64,000 bases of DNA from positions 1 to 64,000 of the forward strand of contig NZ_KN322966.1 of the NCBI RefSeq assembly GCF_000774145.1. Direction: 5' to 3'. Below, piece after piece: positions 34,924 through 44,665 of the stretch. Position numbers and translations under genes: made by a program. Below the pieces are notes generated by a model that worked only from the letters and a program-made list of their open reading frames with translations, was not told the origin of the DNA and did not search any database. The stretch's first letter is position 1, and each line of letters begins with the position of its first letter. The DNA comes from Pseudomonas mediterranea CFBP 5447 (GTDB taxonomy: Bacteria; Pseudomonadota; Gammaproteobacteria; Pseudomonadales; Pseudomonadaceae).

Positions 34924-35922
34924 CTATTGCCCGCTGTAGATCTGATCGAAAACCCCACCGTCATTGAAGTGCGTCTTCTGCACGGTGCGCCAGTCGCCGA
35001 AGGTCTTCTCCACCGACAGGAAATCCACTTTCGGGAAGCGGTCGGTGTATTTGGCCAGGATGGCTGGATCCCGCGGACGCAGGTAGTTGGCGGCGGCGAT
35101 TTCCTGGCCTTCCGGTGACCACAGGTACTTGAGGTACGCTTCGGCGGCGGCGCGGGAGCCTTTTTTCTCCACGACCTTGTCCACCACGGTCACCGGAGGC
35201 TCGGCCTCGGCGGACACGCTCGGGTAGACCACTTCGAACTGGTCGCGGCCGAATTCACGGGCGATCATCTCGGCTTCGTTTTCAAAGGTCACCAGCACGT
35301 CGCCGATCTGGTTGGTCATGAACGTGGTGGTCGCGGCACGACCGCCGGTGTCCAGCACTGGCGCCTGCTTGAACAGCTTGCCGACGAAGTCCTTGGCCTT
35401 GGTTTCATCGCCACCGTTCTTCAGTACGTAGCCCCAGGCCGACAAATAGGTGTAGCGGCCGTTGCCGGAGGTCTTCGGGTTGGGCACGATCACCTGCACG
35501 CCGTCCTTGAGCAGGTCGGGCCAGTCTTTCAGGGCCTTGGGGTTGCCCTTGCGCACGATGAACACCGTGGCCGAAGTGAACGGGGCGCTGTGGTTCGGCA
35601 AGCGGCTGACCCAGTCCTCGGGCACCAGTTTGCCGTTGTCCGCCAGGGCGTTGATGTCGGTGGCCATGTTCATGGTGATGACATCGGCCGGCAGGCCGTC
35701 GATGACCGAGCGTGCTTGCTTGCTCGAGCCGCCGAAGGACATCTGCACGGTGATGTTTTCGTTGTGCTCGGCCTGCCAGTGCTTCTGGAAGGCGGCGTTG
35801 TAATCCTTGTAGAAGTCGCGCATCACGTCGTAGGACACGTTGAGCAGTGTCGGGGCAGCGTGAGCCAGGCTGCCGAAGGTCAGGCCGGCGGCGAGAAGGG
35901 TGGCGCCAAAGAAGTTCTTCAC
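34924..35922 (-). CDS. periplasmic sulfate-binding protein of an ABC transporter
   Basis: 332 residues, Sbp/CysP family. A signal peptide (KNFFGATLLAAGLTFGSLAHA) is followed by LLNVSYDVMRDFYKDYNAAF, and the sulfate-site loops include FGGSSKQARSVI and NPKTSGNGRYTYLSAWGYV. A GTG at 35922 has AAGGAA 8 nt ahead; an upstream start would bury the signal peptide. No cysTWA permease is in the window, so it is an orphan binding protein here. In P. aeruginosa a cysP gene occupies the corresponding place near pyk, as I recall; I leave the symbol open between sbp and cysP. Confidence 0.9.
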   Translation of the reverse strand: MKNFFGATLLAAGLTFGSLAHAAPTLLNVSYDVMRDFYKDYNAAFQKHWQAEHNENITVQMSFGGSSKQARSVIDGLPADVITMNMATDINALADNGKLVPEDWVSRLPNHSAPFTSATVFIVRKGNPKALKDWPDLLKDGVQVIVPNPKTSGNGRYTYLSAWGYVLKNGGDETKAKDFVGKLFKQAPVLDTGGRAATTTFMTNQIGDVLVTFENEAEMIAREFGRDQFEVVYPSVSAEAEPPVTVVDKVVEKKGSRAAAEAYLKYLWSPEGQEIAAANYLRPRDPAILAKYTDRFPKVDFLSVEKTFGDWRTVQKTHFNDGGVFDQIYSGQ

Positions 35923-36010
35923 TGCGAATTCCTTTTTATTTGAAAGGGGTTTCCAGGCCAGCACACTAGCGGTAGGCCTTTTGGCCGACAAGCATCAAAA
36001 AGTGCTTTGC

Positions 36011-36835
36011 TTATTCCAGTTTCCTGAACAGCGCATTGCCGCATCGGGAGCAGAACGCGGCTCCCTGTTCGTGGCTGTTTTTGCTGCACACCGGGCAATC
36101 GTGCTTGAGCTGGTCACCGCGCATGGCGGTGGCCAGTTCTGCGGTGAAGATACCGGTGGGCACGGCGATGATCGAATAACCGGTGATCATCACCAGGGAT
36201 GAAACCACCTGGCCCAGGGGCGTCTTGGGTACGATATCGCCGAAGCCCACGGTGGTCAGGGTCACGATAGCCCAGTAGATGCCCTTGGGAATGCTGGTGA
36301 AGCCGTGCTCCGGGCCTTCGATGACGTACATCAGCGTGCCGAACACCGTCACCAGGGTGGAGACGCTGACCAGGAACACGATGATTTTCTGCTTGCTGCC
36401 CCGCAGGGCCGCCATCAGGTAATTGGCTTGCTTGAGGTAGGGGCTGAGCTTGAGCACCCGGAAGATCCGCAGCATGCGGATGATCCGGATGATCAGCAGG
36501 TACTGGGCATCGCTGTAGTACAACGCCAGGATCCCCGGCACGATTGCCAGCAGATCCACCAGGCCGTAGAAACTGAACGCATAGCGCAGGGGCTTGGGCG
36601 AGCAGTACAGGCGCAGGCTGTACTCGACGAGGAAGATGAAAGTGAAACCCCATTCGATCCCGGCCAGCAGGGCCGCGTAGTTCTTGTGCACGCTGTCGAT
36701 GCTGTCGAGCATCACGATCACCAGGCTGGCGAGGATGATCAGCAGCAATGCACTGTCGAAGCGTCGACCGGCCACGGTATCGGTCTGGAAAATCATGATG
36801 TAGAGGCGTTCACGCCAGTTGTCGGTGCTGTCCAT
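36011..36835 (-). CDS. voltage-gated-type potassium channel with C-terminal zinc ribbon
   Basis: 274 residues with six-helix voltage-channel architecture: a charged S4 (IIRIIRMLRIFRVLKLSPYL, about 115-134) with regularly spaced Arg, the pore loop and selectivity filter YWAIVTLTTVGFGDIVPKTP (TVGFGD, about 195-200), and S6. The cytoplasmic tail carries DCPVC and FCSRCG, spaced as a CxxC-x11-CxxC zinc ribbon, which is unusual where most homologues have a coiled coil or RCK domain. Likely K+ selective; regulation through the zinc ribbon is speculation. Confidence 0.92.
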   Translation of the reverse strand: MDSTDNWRERLYIMIFQTDTVAGRRFDSALLLIILASLVIVMLDSIDSVHKNYAALLAGIEWGFTFIFLVEYSLRLYCSPKPLRYAFSFYGLVDLLAIVPGILALYYSDAQYLLIIRIIRMLRIFRVLKLSPYLKQANYLMAALRGSKQKIIVFLVSVSTLVTVFGTLMYVIEGPEHGFTSIPKGIYWAIVTLTTVGFGDIVPKTPLGQVVSSLVMITGYSIIAVPTGIFTAELATAMRGDQLKHDCPVCSKNSHEQGAAFCSRCGNALFRKLE

Positions 36836-36855
36836 AACCTTCGCCTGATTCAGAG

Positions 36856-37758
36856 TCAGCGAAGCCTAGGGCGATTGCCCCGCAGAGCGCAAGGCGCGGT
36901 GTCGAGTCTGGCCTGGTGCCACGCCCGAACCGTGGCGTGGACCAGCCAGCCGGCGAGGATGAACGGGGCGGTCAGCGGCGTCAGGCCGAGGGCGGTGAAC
37001 CCGGGCGTGAGCAGGATCGCCAGCAGGATGCCCGCCAGCGGCAGCCAGGGAGAGCGCCGCGCCGGGCTGAGCGCCAGCGCCACCAGGGCCGGGTTGTAGC
37101 CAGCCAGCCCTGACAGGGCGGCCGCGTTTTCATGCTGCAGCAAAGCGAAGGCCAGACCGGCGGCCGAACCGAACAATGCCCAGATGGCGGCGCGCGGACT
37201 GGCCAGCAGCAGGCCTGTCGCGATCAGCGCTCCGGCCAACGGCTGGTCGAGAAACACCACCTGGCCCAATCCATCCAACCAGCCGACCAGCAAATTGGGC
37301 ACTGTCAGTTCGACTGCCGGGGCTGACGGCTGCAGCGGGGCGAATCCCAGCAGTAACCAGCCCAGCCCCACGAAGGGCGCGGTATAAGCGGGCAGGCAGC
37401 GTGGGCCACGGCTGCGTTTGAGCCATTGCTGGGTCAGCATCGCGCTGAGACCGCCGCCGGCGATGACCAGCGGCGGCAGCAAGACGGACCAGGGCAAGAC
37501 CAGGCCCGCCAGCAACCCCAGAAGGATGCCGTTGTAGCTGAACAGCCCGGCCTGGCGATCCGCCTTGGGGTAATCGCGTCGCTGGGCCGTGAGCAATCCG
37601 GCCACGCCACCCAGCAGTGCCCAGCCGAACAAGGCCGGTACGCTGAACAGGATTGCCAGCAGGCACAACAGGCCGCACAGCGGATGACGCTGGAGGAAGA
37701 TCTGGCTGAAGCCGTTGAGCAGGGCGGTGGCCCAGTCGGGGCAGTGGTTGTTGGGCAT
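36856..37758 (-). CDS. urea transporter (UT family)
   Basis: 300-residue membrane protein of the urea channel family. The duplicated halves each show the UT element: FLQRHPLCGLLCLLAILF followed by GLFSYNGILLGLLAGLVL in the first, VVFLDQPLAGALIATGLLLAS then LSGLAGYNPALVALAL in the second. Length and repeats match bacterial UT channels. Allantoicase and AllA in this window release urea, so the gene could export or take it up. It lies 20 nt from the channel gene and next to pyk. Confidence 0.85.
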   Translation of the reverse strand: MPNNHCPDWATALLNGFSQIFLQRHPLCGLLCLLAILFSVPALFGWALLGGVAGLLTAQRRDYPKADRQAGLFSYNGILLGLLAGLVLPWSVLLPPLVIAGGGLSAMLTQQWLKRSRGPRCLPAYTAPFVGLGWLLLGFAPLQPSAPAVELTVPNLLVGWLDGLGQVVFLDQPLAGALIATGLLLASPRAAIWALFGSAAGLAFALLQHENAAALSGLAGYNPALVALALSPARRSPWLPLAGILLAILLTPGFTALGLTPLTAPFILAGWLVHATVRAWHQARLDTAPCALRGNRPRLR

Positions 37759-37794
37759 GGTTGGGTGGTATGTCTGGTGGATCGAGTCGAGCTC

Positions 37795-37859
37795 ATCGCG
37801 AGCAGGCTCGCTCCCACAAGGTGCGGCGTAATCCCTGTGGGAGCGAGCCTGCTCGCGAT
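37795..37859. repeat. REPIN
   Basis: Closely spaced inverted arms of the common core, between the urea transporter and pyk. Confidence 0.9.
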
Positions 37860-37875
37860 GGGGCCAGTACCAGCG

Positions 37876-39291
37876 CTAGATCAACGTCTCGATGCGCAAC
37901 GAATTGGTCGACCCCGGCTGCCCGAACGGCACGCCCGCGGTGATCAACAGCGTATCGCCGCGCTGCGCCATGCCTTGGGCCTGAGCGATTTCCAGGGCGG
38001 TGGAACAGACTTCATCCACCTGCCGCAGCCGATCGTTGACCACCGAGTGGACGCCCCAGGCCACGGTCAAGCGGCGGGCGGCCTGAAGGTTCGGCGTGAG
38101 GTTGAGGATCGGCACCGTCGGCCGTTCCCGCGCGGCTCGCAGGCTGGAACTGCCCGATTCGCTGTAGTTCACCAGCACCGCCACCGGCAGCACGTTGCTG
38201 ATGCGACGGATCGCACAACTGATCGCGTCCGATACCGTGGCCTCGGCTTTCGGTCGGCTGACGTCCAGTTGGGTTTGATAATCCGGGCCGTTTTCGACTT
38301 GGCGGATGATCTTGCTCATCATCTGCACGGCTTCGAGGGGGTAGTCGCCCGACGCGGTTTCCGCCGAGAGCATCACCGCATCGGCACCTTCGGCCACGGC
38401 GTTGGCGACGTCGGTGACCTCTGCCCGGGTGGGCGCCGGGGAGAAGCGCATCGATTCCAGCATCTGGGTTGCCACCACCACCGGTTTGCCGAGGGCGCGG
38501 CAGGTGCCGATGATGTTCTTCTGGATCTGCGGCACGCTCTCGGCCGGCACTTCAACGCCTAGGTCGCCACGCGCAACCATGATCGCGTCGCTCAACTCGG
38601 CGATTTCCCGCAGTTGGGCCACCGCCGACGGCTTCTCGATCTTGGCCATCAGGAACGCCTTGTCGCCAATCAGCGCGCGGGCTTCGCGGATGTCTTCGGG
38701 ACGTTGGACGAACGACAGCGCCACCCAATCCACACCCAGTTCCAGGCCGAAGCCCAGGTCGCGACGGTCCTTGGCGGTCAGCGGGCTCAGGTCGAGCACG
38801 GCCTGGGGTACGTTCACGCCTTTGCGGTCCGACAGTTCGCCACCGTTGAGCACTTCGGTGTCGATGGCATCGCTGTGCCGGGCAATCACCCGCAGGCGCA
38901 GCTTGCCGTCATCCAGCAGCAGATCCATGCCCGGCTCCAGGGCTGCGATGATTTCCGGGTGGGGCAGGTTGACCCGGCGTTGATCGCCGGGGGTCGGGTC
39001 CAAGTCCAGGCGCAGGGCCTGGCCACGTTGCAGCAGGACTTTGCCATCGGCGAATCGGCCGACCCGCAGCTTCGGGCCTTGCAGGTCCATCAGGATGCCC
39101 AGCGGGTAGTTGAGCTGCTGCTCCACTTCGCGAATCCACTGATAGCGCTGGGCGTGGTCGGCGTGATCGCCGTGGCTGAAGTTCAGGCGGAAGATGTTCA
39201 CCCCGGCCCGCACCAGCTCATGGATGTCATCGATCCCGCGGGTGGCGGGGCCGAGGGTGGCGAGGATCTTGACCTTTTTGTCAGGCGTCAT
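37876..39291 (-). CDS. pyk: pyruvate kinase
   Basis: Phosphoenolpyruvate to pyruvate with ATP formation. 471 residues, PykF-like. The N-terminal KVKILATLGPATRGIDDIHELV, the active-site signature FLMAKIEKPSAV with catalytic Lys, IMVARGDLGVEVPAE, and the ESMRFSPAPTRAEVTDVANA stretch are present. The start overlaps the ttuD stop by 11 nt, so it is coupled to glycerate kinase; it converts the PEP made downstream of 2-phosphoglycerate. Part of the glyoxylate assimilation cluster. Confidence 0.95.
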   Translation of the reverse strand: MTPDKKVKILATLGPATRGIDDIHELVRAGVNIFRLNFSHGDHADHAQRYQWIREVEQQLNYPLGILMDLQGPKLRVGRFADGKVLLQRGQALRLDLDPTPGDQRRVNLPHPEIIAALEPGMDLLLDDGKLRLRVIARHSDAIDTEVLNGGELSDRKGVNVPQAVLDLSPLTAKDRRDLGFGLELGVDWVALSFVQRPEDIREARALIGDKAFLMAKIEKPSAVAQLREIAELSDAIMVARGDLGVEVPAESVPQIQKNIIGTCRALGKPVVVATQMLESMRFSPAPTRAEVTDVANAVAEGADAVMLSAETASGDYPLEAVQMMSKIIRQVENGPDYQTQLDVSRPKAEATVSDAISCAIRRISNVLPVAVLVNYSESGSSSLRAARERPTVPILNLTPNLQAARRLTVAWGVHSVVNDRLRQVDEVCSTALEIAQAQGMAQRGDTLLITAGVPFGQPGSTNSLRIETLI

Positions 39292-40561
39292 GGGCGGGGT
39301 TCTCGAGGATCAGGATGGCGCGGAAGTCGTTGACGTTGGTGCGGGTCGGCTCGGTGACGATCAACCCGTCCAGCGCGGCGAAATAACCGTAGCCGTTGTT
39401 GTTGTCCAGCTCGTCGCTGGTGCTCAGGCCCAGCTCGGCGGCACGGCGATAACTGTCTGGGGTCATGATGGCGCCGGCGTTGTCCTCGGAACCGTCGATG
39501 CCGTCGGTATCGCCGGCCAGTGCATAAATACCGGGGTGGCCTTTGAGGCTGTCGGTCAGGCTCAGCAGGAATTCGGCGTTGCGACCGCCTCGGCCATTGC
39601 CGCGCACGGTCACCGTGGTTTCGCCGCCGGACAGGATCACGCAGGGCGCTGCCAGGGGCTGGCCGTAGCGGGCGATTTGCCGGGCGATGCCGGCATGGAC
39701 TTTCGCCACTTCCCGCGACTCGCCCTCCAGGTCGCCCAGGATCAGCGGGCTGAAACCGGCCTGGCGGGCTTTCACCGCTGCCGCTTCCAGGGATTGCTGG
39801 GGGCGGGCGATCAATTGGAAATGACTGCGGGCCAGGCTTGGGTCGCCGGGCTTGACGGTTTCCGACTCCGCGCTGTGCAGCCAGGTGTGCACCGACGCCG
39901 GGACCTCGATGCTGTAGCGCTTGAGGATCGCCAGGGCTTCGGCCGATGTGCTGGGGTCGGCCACGGTGGGGCCGGAGGCGATGACCGTGGCGAGGTCGCC
40001 CGGCACATCGGAAATCGCATAGGTATAGACCGTCGCCGGCCAGCAGGCCTTGCCCAGGCGTCCGCCCTTGATCGCCGAAAGGTGCTTGCGCACGCAGTTC
40101 ATCTCGCCGATGGTGGCGCCGGACTTGAGCAAGGCTTTGTTGATCGCCTGCTTGTCGGCCAGGGTGATGCCGGCCGCGGGCAGTGCCAGCAGCGCCGAGC
40201 CCCCGCCGGACAAGAGGAAGATCACCCGGTCGTCTTCCGTCAGGTTGCTGACCAGCTCCAGCACCCGTCCGGCCACTGCCAAGCCAGCCGCGTCGGGTAC
40301 GGGGTGGGCGGCTTCCACCACTTCGATTTTCTGGCAAGGCGCGCCATGGCCGTAGCGGGTCACCACCAGGCCGCTGACCTCGCCCTGCCAGCAACGCTCG
40401 ACCACCTGCGCCATCGCCGCGGCGGCCTTGCCGGCGCCGATGACAATCACCCGGCCGCTGCGGTCGGCCGGCAGGTACTGTTCAAGGACGTGTTGCGGAT
40501 GGGCCGCGTCGATGGCTGCGGCAAACAGCTCGTGGAGCAATTGTTGCGGATCGACCGACAT
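39281..40561 (-). CDS. ttuD: glycerate 2-kinase (MOFRL family)
   Basis: 426 residues of the GK-II/TtuD family, often listed as hydroxypyruvate reductase; phosphorylates glycerate to 2-phosphoglycerate. Visible: GRVIVIGAGKAAAAMAQ, FLLSGGGSALLALPAAGITL, the NCVRKHLSAIKGG loop, ISDVPGD and the C-terminal MOFRL segment GGRNAEFLLSLTDSLKG. ATG start with GGGAG. Between glxR and pyk in the order expected for the glycerate pathway; a REPIN separates it from glxR. Confidence 0.92.
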   Translation of the reverse strand: MSVDPQQLLHELFAAAIDAAHPQHVLEQYLPADRSGRVIVIGAGKAAAAMAQVVERCWQGEVSGLVVTRYGHGAPCQKIEVVEAAHPVPDAAGLAVAGRVLELVSNLTEDDRVIFLLSGGGSALLALPAAGITLADKQAINKALLKSGATIGEMNCVRKHLSAIKGGRLGKACWPATVYTYAISDVPGDLATVIASGPTVADPSTSAEALAILKRYSIEVPASVHTWLHSAESETVKPGDPSLARSHFQLIARPQQSLEAAAVKARQAGFSPLILGDLEGESREVAKVHAGIARQIARYGQPLAAPCVILSGGETTVTVRGNGRGGRNAEFLLSLTDSLKGHPGIYALAGDTDGIDGSEDNAGAIMTPDSYRRAAELGLSTSDELDNNNGYGYFAALDGLIVTEPTRTNVNDFRAILILENPAHDA

Positions 40562-40602
40562 GGCGGGCTCCCGATTATTCTTATTGGATTGATGCGGTCT
40601 CT

Positions 40603-40692
40603 TGTGGGCGCGAGCCTGCTCGCGATAGCCGTGGTTCGGTCAACAACATCGTTGACTGTGAAATCGCCATCGCGAGCAGGCTCGCTCCCACA
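40603..40692. repeat. REPIN
   Basis: Inverted arms of the common core (left arm GGGCGCGAGCCTGCTCGCG) between ttuD and glxR, inside the cluster. Confidence 0.88.
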
Positions 40693-40707
40693 GGGGGGCT
40701 TCGGTGA

Positions 40708-41598
40708 TCAGTTATCCCGAATCGAGAAGTTCGCCATGTGTTCCAGCCCCTTGATCAGCGCCGAGTGATCCCAGTTGCTGCCGCCGAGGGCTGCGCAAGT
40801 GCTGAACACTTGCTGGGCGTTGGCGGTGTTGGGCAGGTTGATGTTCAGTTCCCGGGCACCTTGCAGGGCCAGGTTCAGGTCCTTCTGGTGCAGGCTGATG
40901 CGGAAGCCCGGATCGAAGGTGCCCTTGATCATGCGCTCGCCGTGCACTTCCAGGATCTTCGACGAGGCAAACCCGCCCATCAGCGCTTCGCGGACCTTCG
41001 CCGGGTCGGCGCCGTTCTTCGAAGCGAACAGCAGGGCTTCGGCCACCGCCTGGATGTTCAGGGCGACGATGATCTGGTTGGCGACCTTGGCGGTCTGGCC
41101 GTCGCCGTTGCCGCCCACCAGGGTGATGTTCTTGCCCATGGCCTGGAACAGCGGCAGGGCGCGTTCAAAAGCACTGCTGTCGCCACCGACCATGATGCTC
41201 AGGGACGCGGCCTTGGCGCCGACTTCGCCACCGGACACCGGGGCATCGAGATACTGCGCGCCTTTCTCATTGATCTTCGCTGCGAACGCCTTGGTGGCGG
41301 TGGGGGAGATCGAACTCATGTCGATCACCACCTTGCCCGCACCCACGCCCGCCGCGACGCCGTCGGCGCGGAACAGCACATCATCGACCTGGGGCGTGTC
41401 CGGGACCATGACGATGATGAACTCGGCTTCCTGGGCGACTTCCTTCGGGTTGGCCAGGGCCACCGCGCCGGCGGCCAGCAGATCGGCGGGAGCCGGGTCG
41501 TGGTGTTGGGACAGGAACAGGCTGTGCCCGGCCTTTTGCAGGTTCAGAGCCATGGGGTGACCCATGATGCCGGTGCCGATGAATCCGATTTTAGCCAT
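40708..41598 (-). CDS. glxR: 2-hydroxy-3-oxopropionate reductase
   Basis: Reduces tartronate semialdehyde to glycerate with NAD(P)H. 296 residues, beta-hydroxyacid dehydrogenase family: KIGFIGTGIMGHPMALNLQKAG (nucleotide motif), FIIVMVPDTPQVDDVLF, LDAPVSGGEVGAKAASLSIM (substrate site), and GGNGDGQTAKVANQIIVALN with catalytic Lys near 170. The ATG at 41598 has AGAGGA upstream; longer forms begin in the adjoining REPIN. In other pseudomonads glxR follows hyi directly; here a fadD block intervenes. Confidence 0.94.
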   Translation of the reverse strand: MAKIGFIGTGIMGHPMALNLQKAGHSLFLSQHHDPAPADLLAAGAVALANPKEVAQEAEFIIVMVPDTPQVDDVLFRADGVAAGVGAGKVVIDMSSISPTATKAFAAKINEKGAQYLDAPVSGGEVGAKAASLSIMVGGDSSAFERALPLFQAMGKNITLVGGNGDGQTAKVANQIIVALNIQAVAEALLFASKNGADPAKVREALMGGFASSKILEVHGERMIKGTFDPGFRISLHQKDLNLALQGARELNINLPNTANAQQVFSTCAALGGSNWDHSALIKGLEHMANFSIRDN

Positions 41599-41653
41599 GG
41601 GGATAATCCTCTTGTTTTGTTGCTGTTTCAGGCGAATGAGGGAGTGCTTTTTA

Positions 41654-41741
41654 TGTGGGAGCGAGCCTGCTCGCGATAGCGGTGTGTCAGCCAATATTCC
41701 TGTGACTGACTACCGCTATCGCGAGCAGGCTCGCTCCCACA
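41654..41741. repeat. REPIN at left border of the fadD block
   Basis: Full inverted pair. Its inner left sequence CTCGCGATAGCGGTGTGTCAG is shared with the REPIN at 45.2 kb on the other side of the fadD-lipase-MaoC genes. Confidence 0.9.
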
Positions 41742-41763
41742 AAGGGCGTGTGCATGGTCTACA

Positions 41764-43452
41764 TCAAGCGATATCGCGCAGCTCCCGGCGCAGGATCTTG
41801 CCCACCGGTGTCATCGGCAGCGACTCTCGCAACACGATGTGCTTGGGTATCTTGTAGCCGGTGAAGTTCTCCTTGCAGTAGGCCTTGAGTTCTTCGAGGC
41901 TGACGCCCGTCTCCCGCGCCACCACGAACAGTTTCACCGCCTCCCCCGAGCGCTCGTCCGGCACACCGATCACCGCGCAATTGGCAACCTTCGGGTGGGC
42001 CATCACCACATCTTCGATTTCGTTGGGGTACACGTTGAAACCCGAGACGATGATCATGTCCTTCTTGCGGTCGACGATCCGCACGAAACCGTCCGGGTCG
42101 ATCACCGCGATGTCACCGGACTTGAACCAACCCTCGCTGTCCAGCACCTCGGCAGTGGCTTCAGGCTTGTTCCAGTAGCCTTTCATGATCTGCGGCCCCT
42201 TGATGCACAGCTCGCCACGCTCGCCCAGGGGCTGTTCGGCGCCGTCGTCGCTGATCACTTTCATGAGCGTGCCTGGCACCGGCAGACCCACCGTGCCCAG
42301 CCGCGACCTCTTGCCGTAAGGGTTGGTACAGGCCACGGGCGAGGTTTCGGTCAGGCCATAGCCTTCGGTGATACGGCAGCCCGTGAGCTGCTCCCAACGA
42401 TCCGCCGTGGCCTTGACCAGCGCGGTGCCGCCGGAATTGGTGAGTTTGAGGCTGGAGAAATCCAGGGTCTTGAAATCCGGATGGTCCATCAACGCCACGA
42501 ACAACGTGTTGAGCCCCAACAAAGCCGAGAAACGCCAGTTTTTCAGCTCCTTGATAAAACCGCCGATGTCCCTCGGGTTGGTGATCAGCACGTTGTGGTT
42601 GCCGGTGACCATCATGCACATGCAGTTCGCCGTGAACGCATAGATGTGATAGAGCGGCAACGGCGCGATCATCACTTCCTGGCCTTCGCGCAGCAGCGGC
42701 TGGCCGTCGTCGCCGAACTGGCCCAGGCACGCCCTGGCCTGTTGCATGTTCGCCACCAGGTTGCCATGGGTCAGCATCGCGCCCTTTGCCAAGCCGGTGG
42801 TGCCACCGGTGTACTGCAGCACCGCGATATCGTCGAGGCCGACCTTCAGGGGCTTGATGGCCTGGCCACGTCCCAGGCGCAAGGCGCTCTTGAAGGAAAT
42901 GGCCTGGGGCAGCGAATACGCCGGGACCATTTTCTTGACCTTGTTCACCACGGTGTTGACCAGCCAGCCCTTGGCGGCGGGCATCAGGTCGCCCATTTTC
43001 GCTTCGATCAGGTATTGCAGGTCCGTGTCGGGCAGCACTTCCTGAACCTTGCTGCCGAACAGGTTCATGTACACCAGCGCCCGGGCACCGGAGTCCTTGA
43101 ACTGGTGGCGCATTTCCCGCGGCGTGTACAGCGGGTTGGTGTTGACCACAATCAGCCCGGCGCGCAAGGCACCGAACACGGCAATAGGATATTGCAGGAC
43201 ATTGGGCATCTGCACCGCGATACGGTCACCGGGGACCAGATCGGTATGGGTCTGCAGGTAACCGGCGAACGCCGCGCTGCAGCGCTCGAGCTCGGCATAG
43301 GTGAGGGTCACGCCCATGTTGCTGAACGCCGGGCGGTCGACGAATTTCTTGCAGGAACGCTCGAACACCTCGATGACCGACTTGTAGGCCCCCAGGTCGA
43401 TGTCCGAGGGCACGCCGGCCGGGCGTTTGTCATTCCAGAAATCAGGCTGCAT
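41764..43452 (-). CDS. fadD: long-chain fatty-acid CoA ligase (FadD2-type)
   Basis: 562 residues, the size of Pseudomonas FadD1/FadD2. AMP-binding motif LQYTGGTTGLAKGAMLTHGN (about 210-230), GYGLTETSPVACTNPYG, WFKSGDIAVIDPDGFVRIVD and the catalytic Lys region MTPVGKILRRELRDI at the end. The opening MQPDFWNDKRPAGVPSDID suggests the FadD2 paralogue. Its usual downstream partner fadD1 is missing: the next gene is glxR. Divergent from the lipase gene with 224 nt between. Confidence 0.93.
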   Translation of the reverse strand: MQPDFWNDKRPAGVPSDIDLGAYKSVIEVFERSCKKFVDRPAFSNMGVTLTYAELERCSAAFAGYLQTHTDLVPGDRIAVQMPNVLQYPIAVFGALRAGLIVVNTNPLYTPREMRHQFKDSGARALVYMNLFGSKVQEVLPDTDLQYLIEAKMGDLMPAAKGWLVNTVVNKVKKMVPAYSLPQAISFKSALRLGRGQAIKPLKVGLDDIAVLQYTGGTTGLAKGAMLTHGNLVANMQQARACLGQFGDDGQPLLREGQEVMIAPLPLYHIYAFTANCMCMMVTGNHNVLITNPRDIGGFIKELKNWRFSALLGLNTLFVALMDHPDFKTLDFSSLKLTNSGGTALVKATADRWEQLTGCRITEGYGLTETSPVACTNPYGKRSRLGTVGLPVPGTLMKVISDDGAEQPLGERGELCIKGPQIMKGYWNKPEATAEVLDSEGWFKSGDIAVIDPDGFVRIVDRKKDMIIVSGFNVYPNEIEDVVMAHPKVANCAVIGVPDERSGEAVKLFVVARETGVSLEELKAYCKENFTGYKIPKHIVLRESLPMTPVGKILRRELRDIA

Positions 43453-43676
43453 TGTTTTTGTCCTCTTTACCTGAACCTATCCCGGGCCGCTTCTGGATTG
43501 CTCGCAGAAGCGGAGCTCTTGGGACACTAGCAGCTCTGGCCAATCAGGCAAATACGGCAATTTGTGTCATAGATTGTGTGAATCTTGCCGCCTACGTGTG
43601 GCCTGATCAGGCGAGACGCAACGGATGCGCTATACAATGGAGCAACATCGCCCATGCGCCCATGTAAAGGATCGTC

Positions 43677-44621
43677 ATGATTCATCAAACGTTCTGGCTG
43701 ACCGCGACCGACCACAGCCGCCTGTTCGTCAATCAGTGGTTGCCCGAAACCGCGCCCCGGGCCGTGATCATGCTGGCTCACGGCATGGCCGAACACAGCG
43801 GCCGCTATGGGCGCCTGGCCCAGGCCTTCTGTGACGAAGGCTACGGTGTCTACGCGCCGGACTTGCGCGGCCATGGCAAGACCGGTGAAGGAGCGATCCT
43901 CGGCCACTATGCCGACGAAGATGGCTGGGCCAAAGTGGTCGGCGACCTGGCCAGCCTCAACCATCACATCGTTCAGCAACATCCCGACGTGCCAATCGTG
44001 CTGTTGGGCCACAGCATGGGCAGCTACATCGCCCAGGCGTACCTGTTGCATCACAGCGCGAGCCTGCATGGAGCGATTCTCAGCGGTTCCAATTTCCAAC
44101 CGGTGGCGCTGTATCGCGTCGCCCGCCTGATCGCCCGTTTCGAACGCTGGCGCCAGGGCGCCACCGGGCGCAGTGCCTTGATCGAATGGCTGTCGTTCGG
44201 CAGTTTCAATCAGAAATTCAAGCCGACACGCACGCCCTTCGACTGGCTCAGCCGCGACCCGGCCGAGGTGGACAAGTATGTCCACGACCCACTGTGCGGC
44301 TTTCGTTGCAGCAATCAGCTGTGGGTCGACCTGCTCGGCGGCTTGCAGCAAATCAGCAAAGCGTCCAATCTCGCCCAGATCGATCCGGACCTGCCGTTGC
44401 TGGTCATTGGCGGTGAATGTGATCCGGTGAGCGAAGGCAAGCGTCTCAAGGATCTGGCCGACGCCCTGCGCAGCGCCGGCAGCCAGCACCTGCAATTGAC
44501 GATTTACCCACAGGCCCGGCATGAATTGTTCAACGAAACCAACCGCGATGAAGTGACGGCCGATGTGTTGACCTGGATTGCCCAGGCCCTGACCCACAAG
44601 CGCCCGCCACGCAGCGAATAG
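43677..44621 (+). CDS. alpha/beta hydrolase, monoacylglycerol lipase-like
   Basis: 314 residues without signal peptide. MLAHGMAEHSGRYGRLAQAF, APDLRGHGKT and VLLGHSMGSYIAQAYLL with Ser in GHSMG (about 107) match the lysophospholipase/monoacylglycerol lipase group; acid Asp in LLVIGGECDPVSEG and His in YPQARHELFNETN. It releases fatty acids that FadD next door could activate. Divergent from fadD and followed by a MaoC gene after 44 nt. Confidence 0.88.
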   Translation: MIHQTFWLTATDHSRLFVNQWLPETAPRAVIMLAHGMAEHSGRYGRLAQAFCDEGYGVYAPDLRGHGKTGEGAILGHYADEDGWAKVVGDLASLNHHIVQQHPDVPIVLLGHSMGSYIAQAYLLHHSASLHGAILSGSNFQPVALYRVARLIARFERWRQGATGRSALIEWLSFGSFNQKFKPTRTPFDWLSRDPAEVDKYVHDPLCGFRCSNQLWVDLLGGLQQISKASNLAQIDPDLPLLVIGGECDPVSEGKRLKDLADALRSAGSQHLQLTIYPQARHELFNETNRDEVTADVLTWIAQALTHKRPPRSE

Positions 44622-44665
44622 TTTTCCAGCGTTTTTTCCATTACCCGCCACAGGATCGGAAACAG

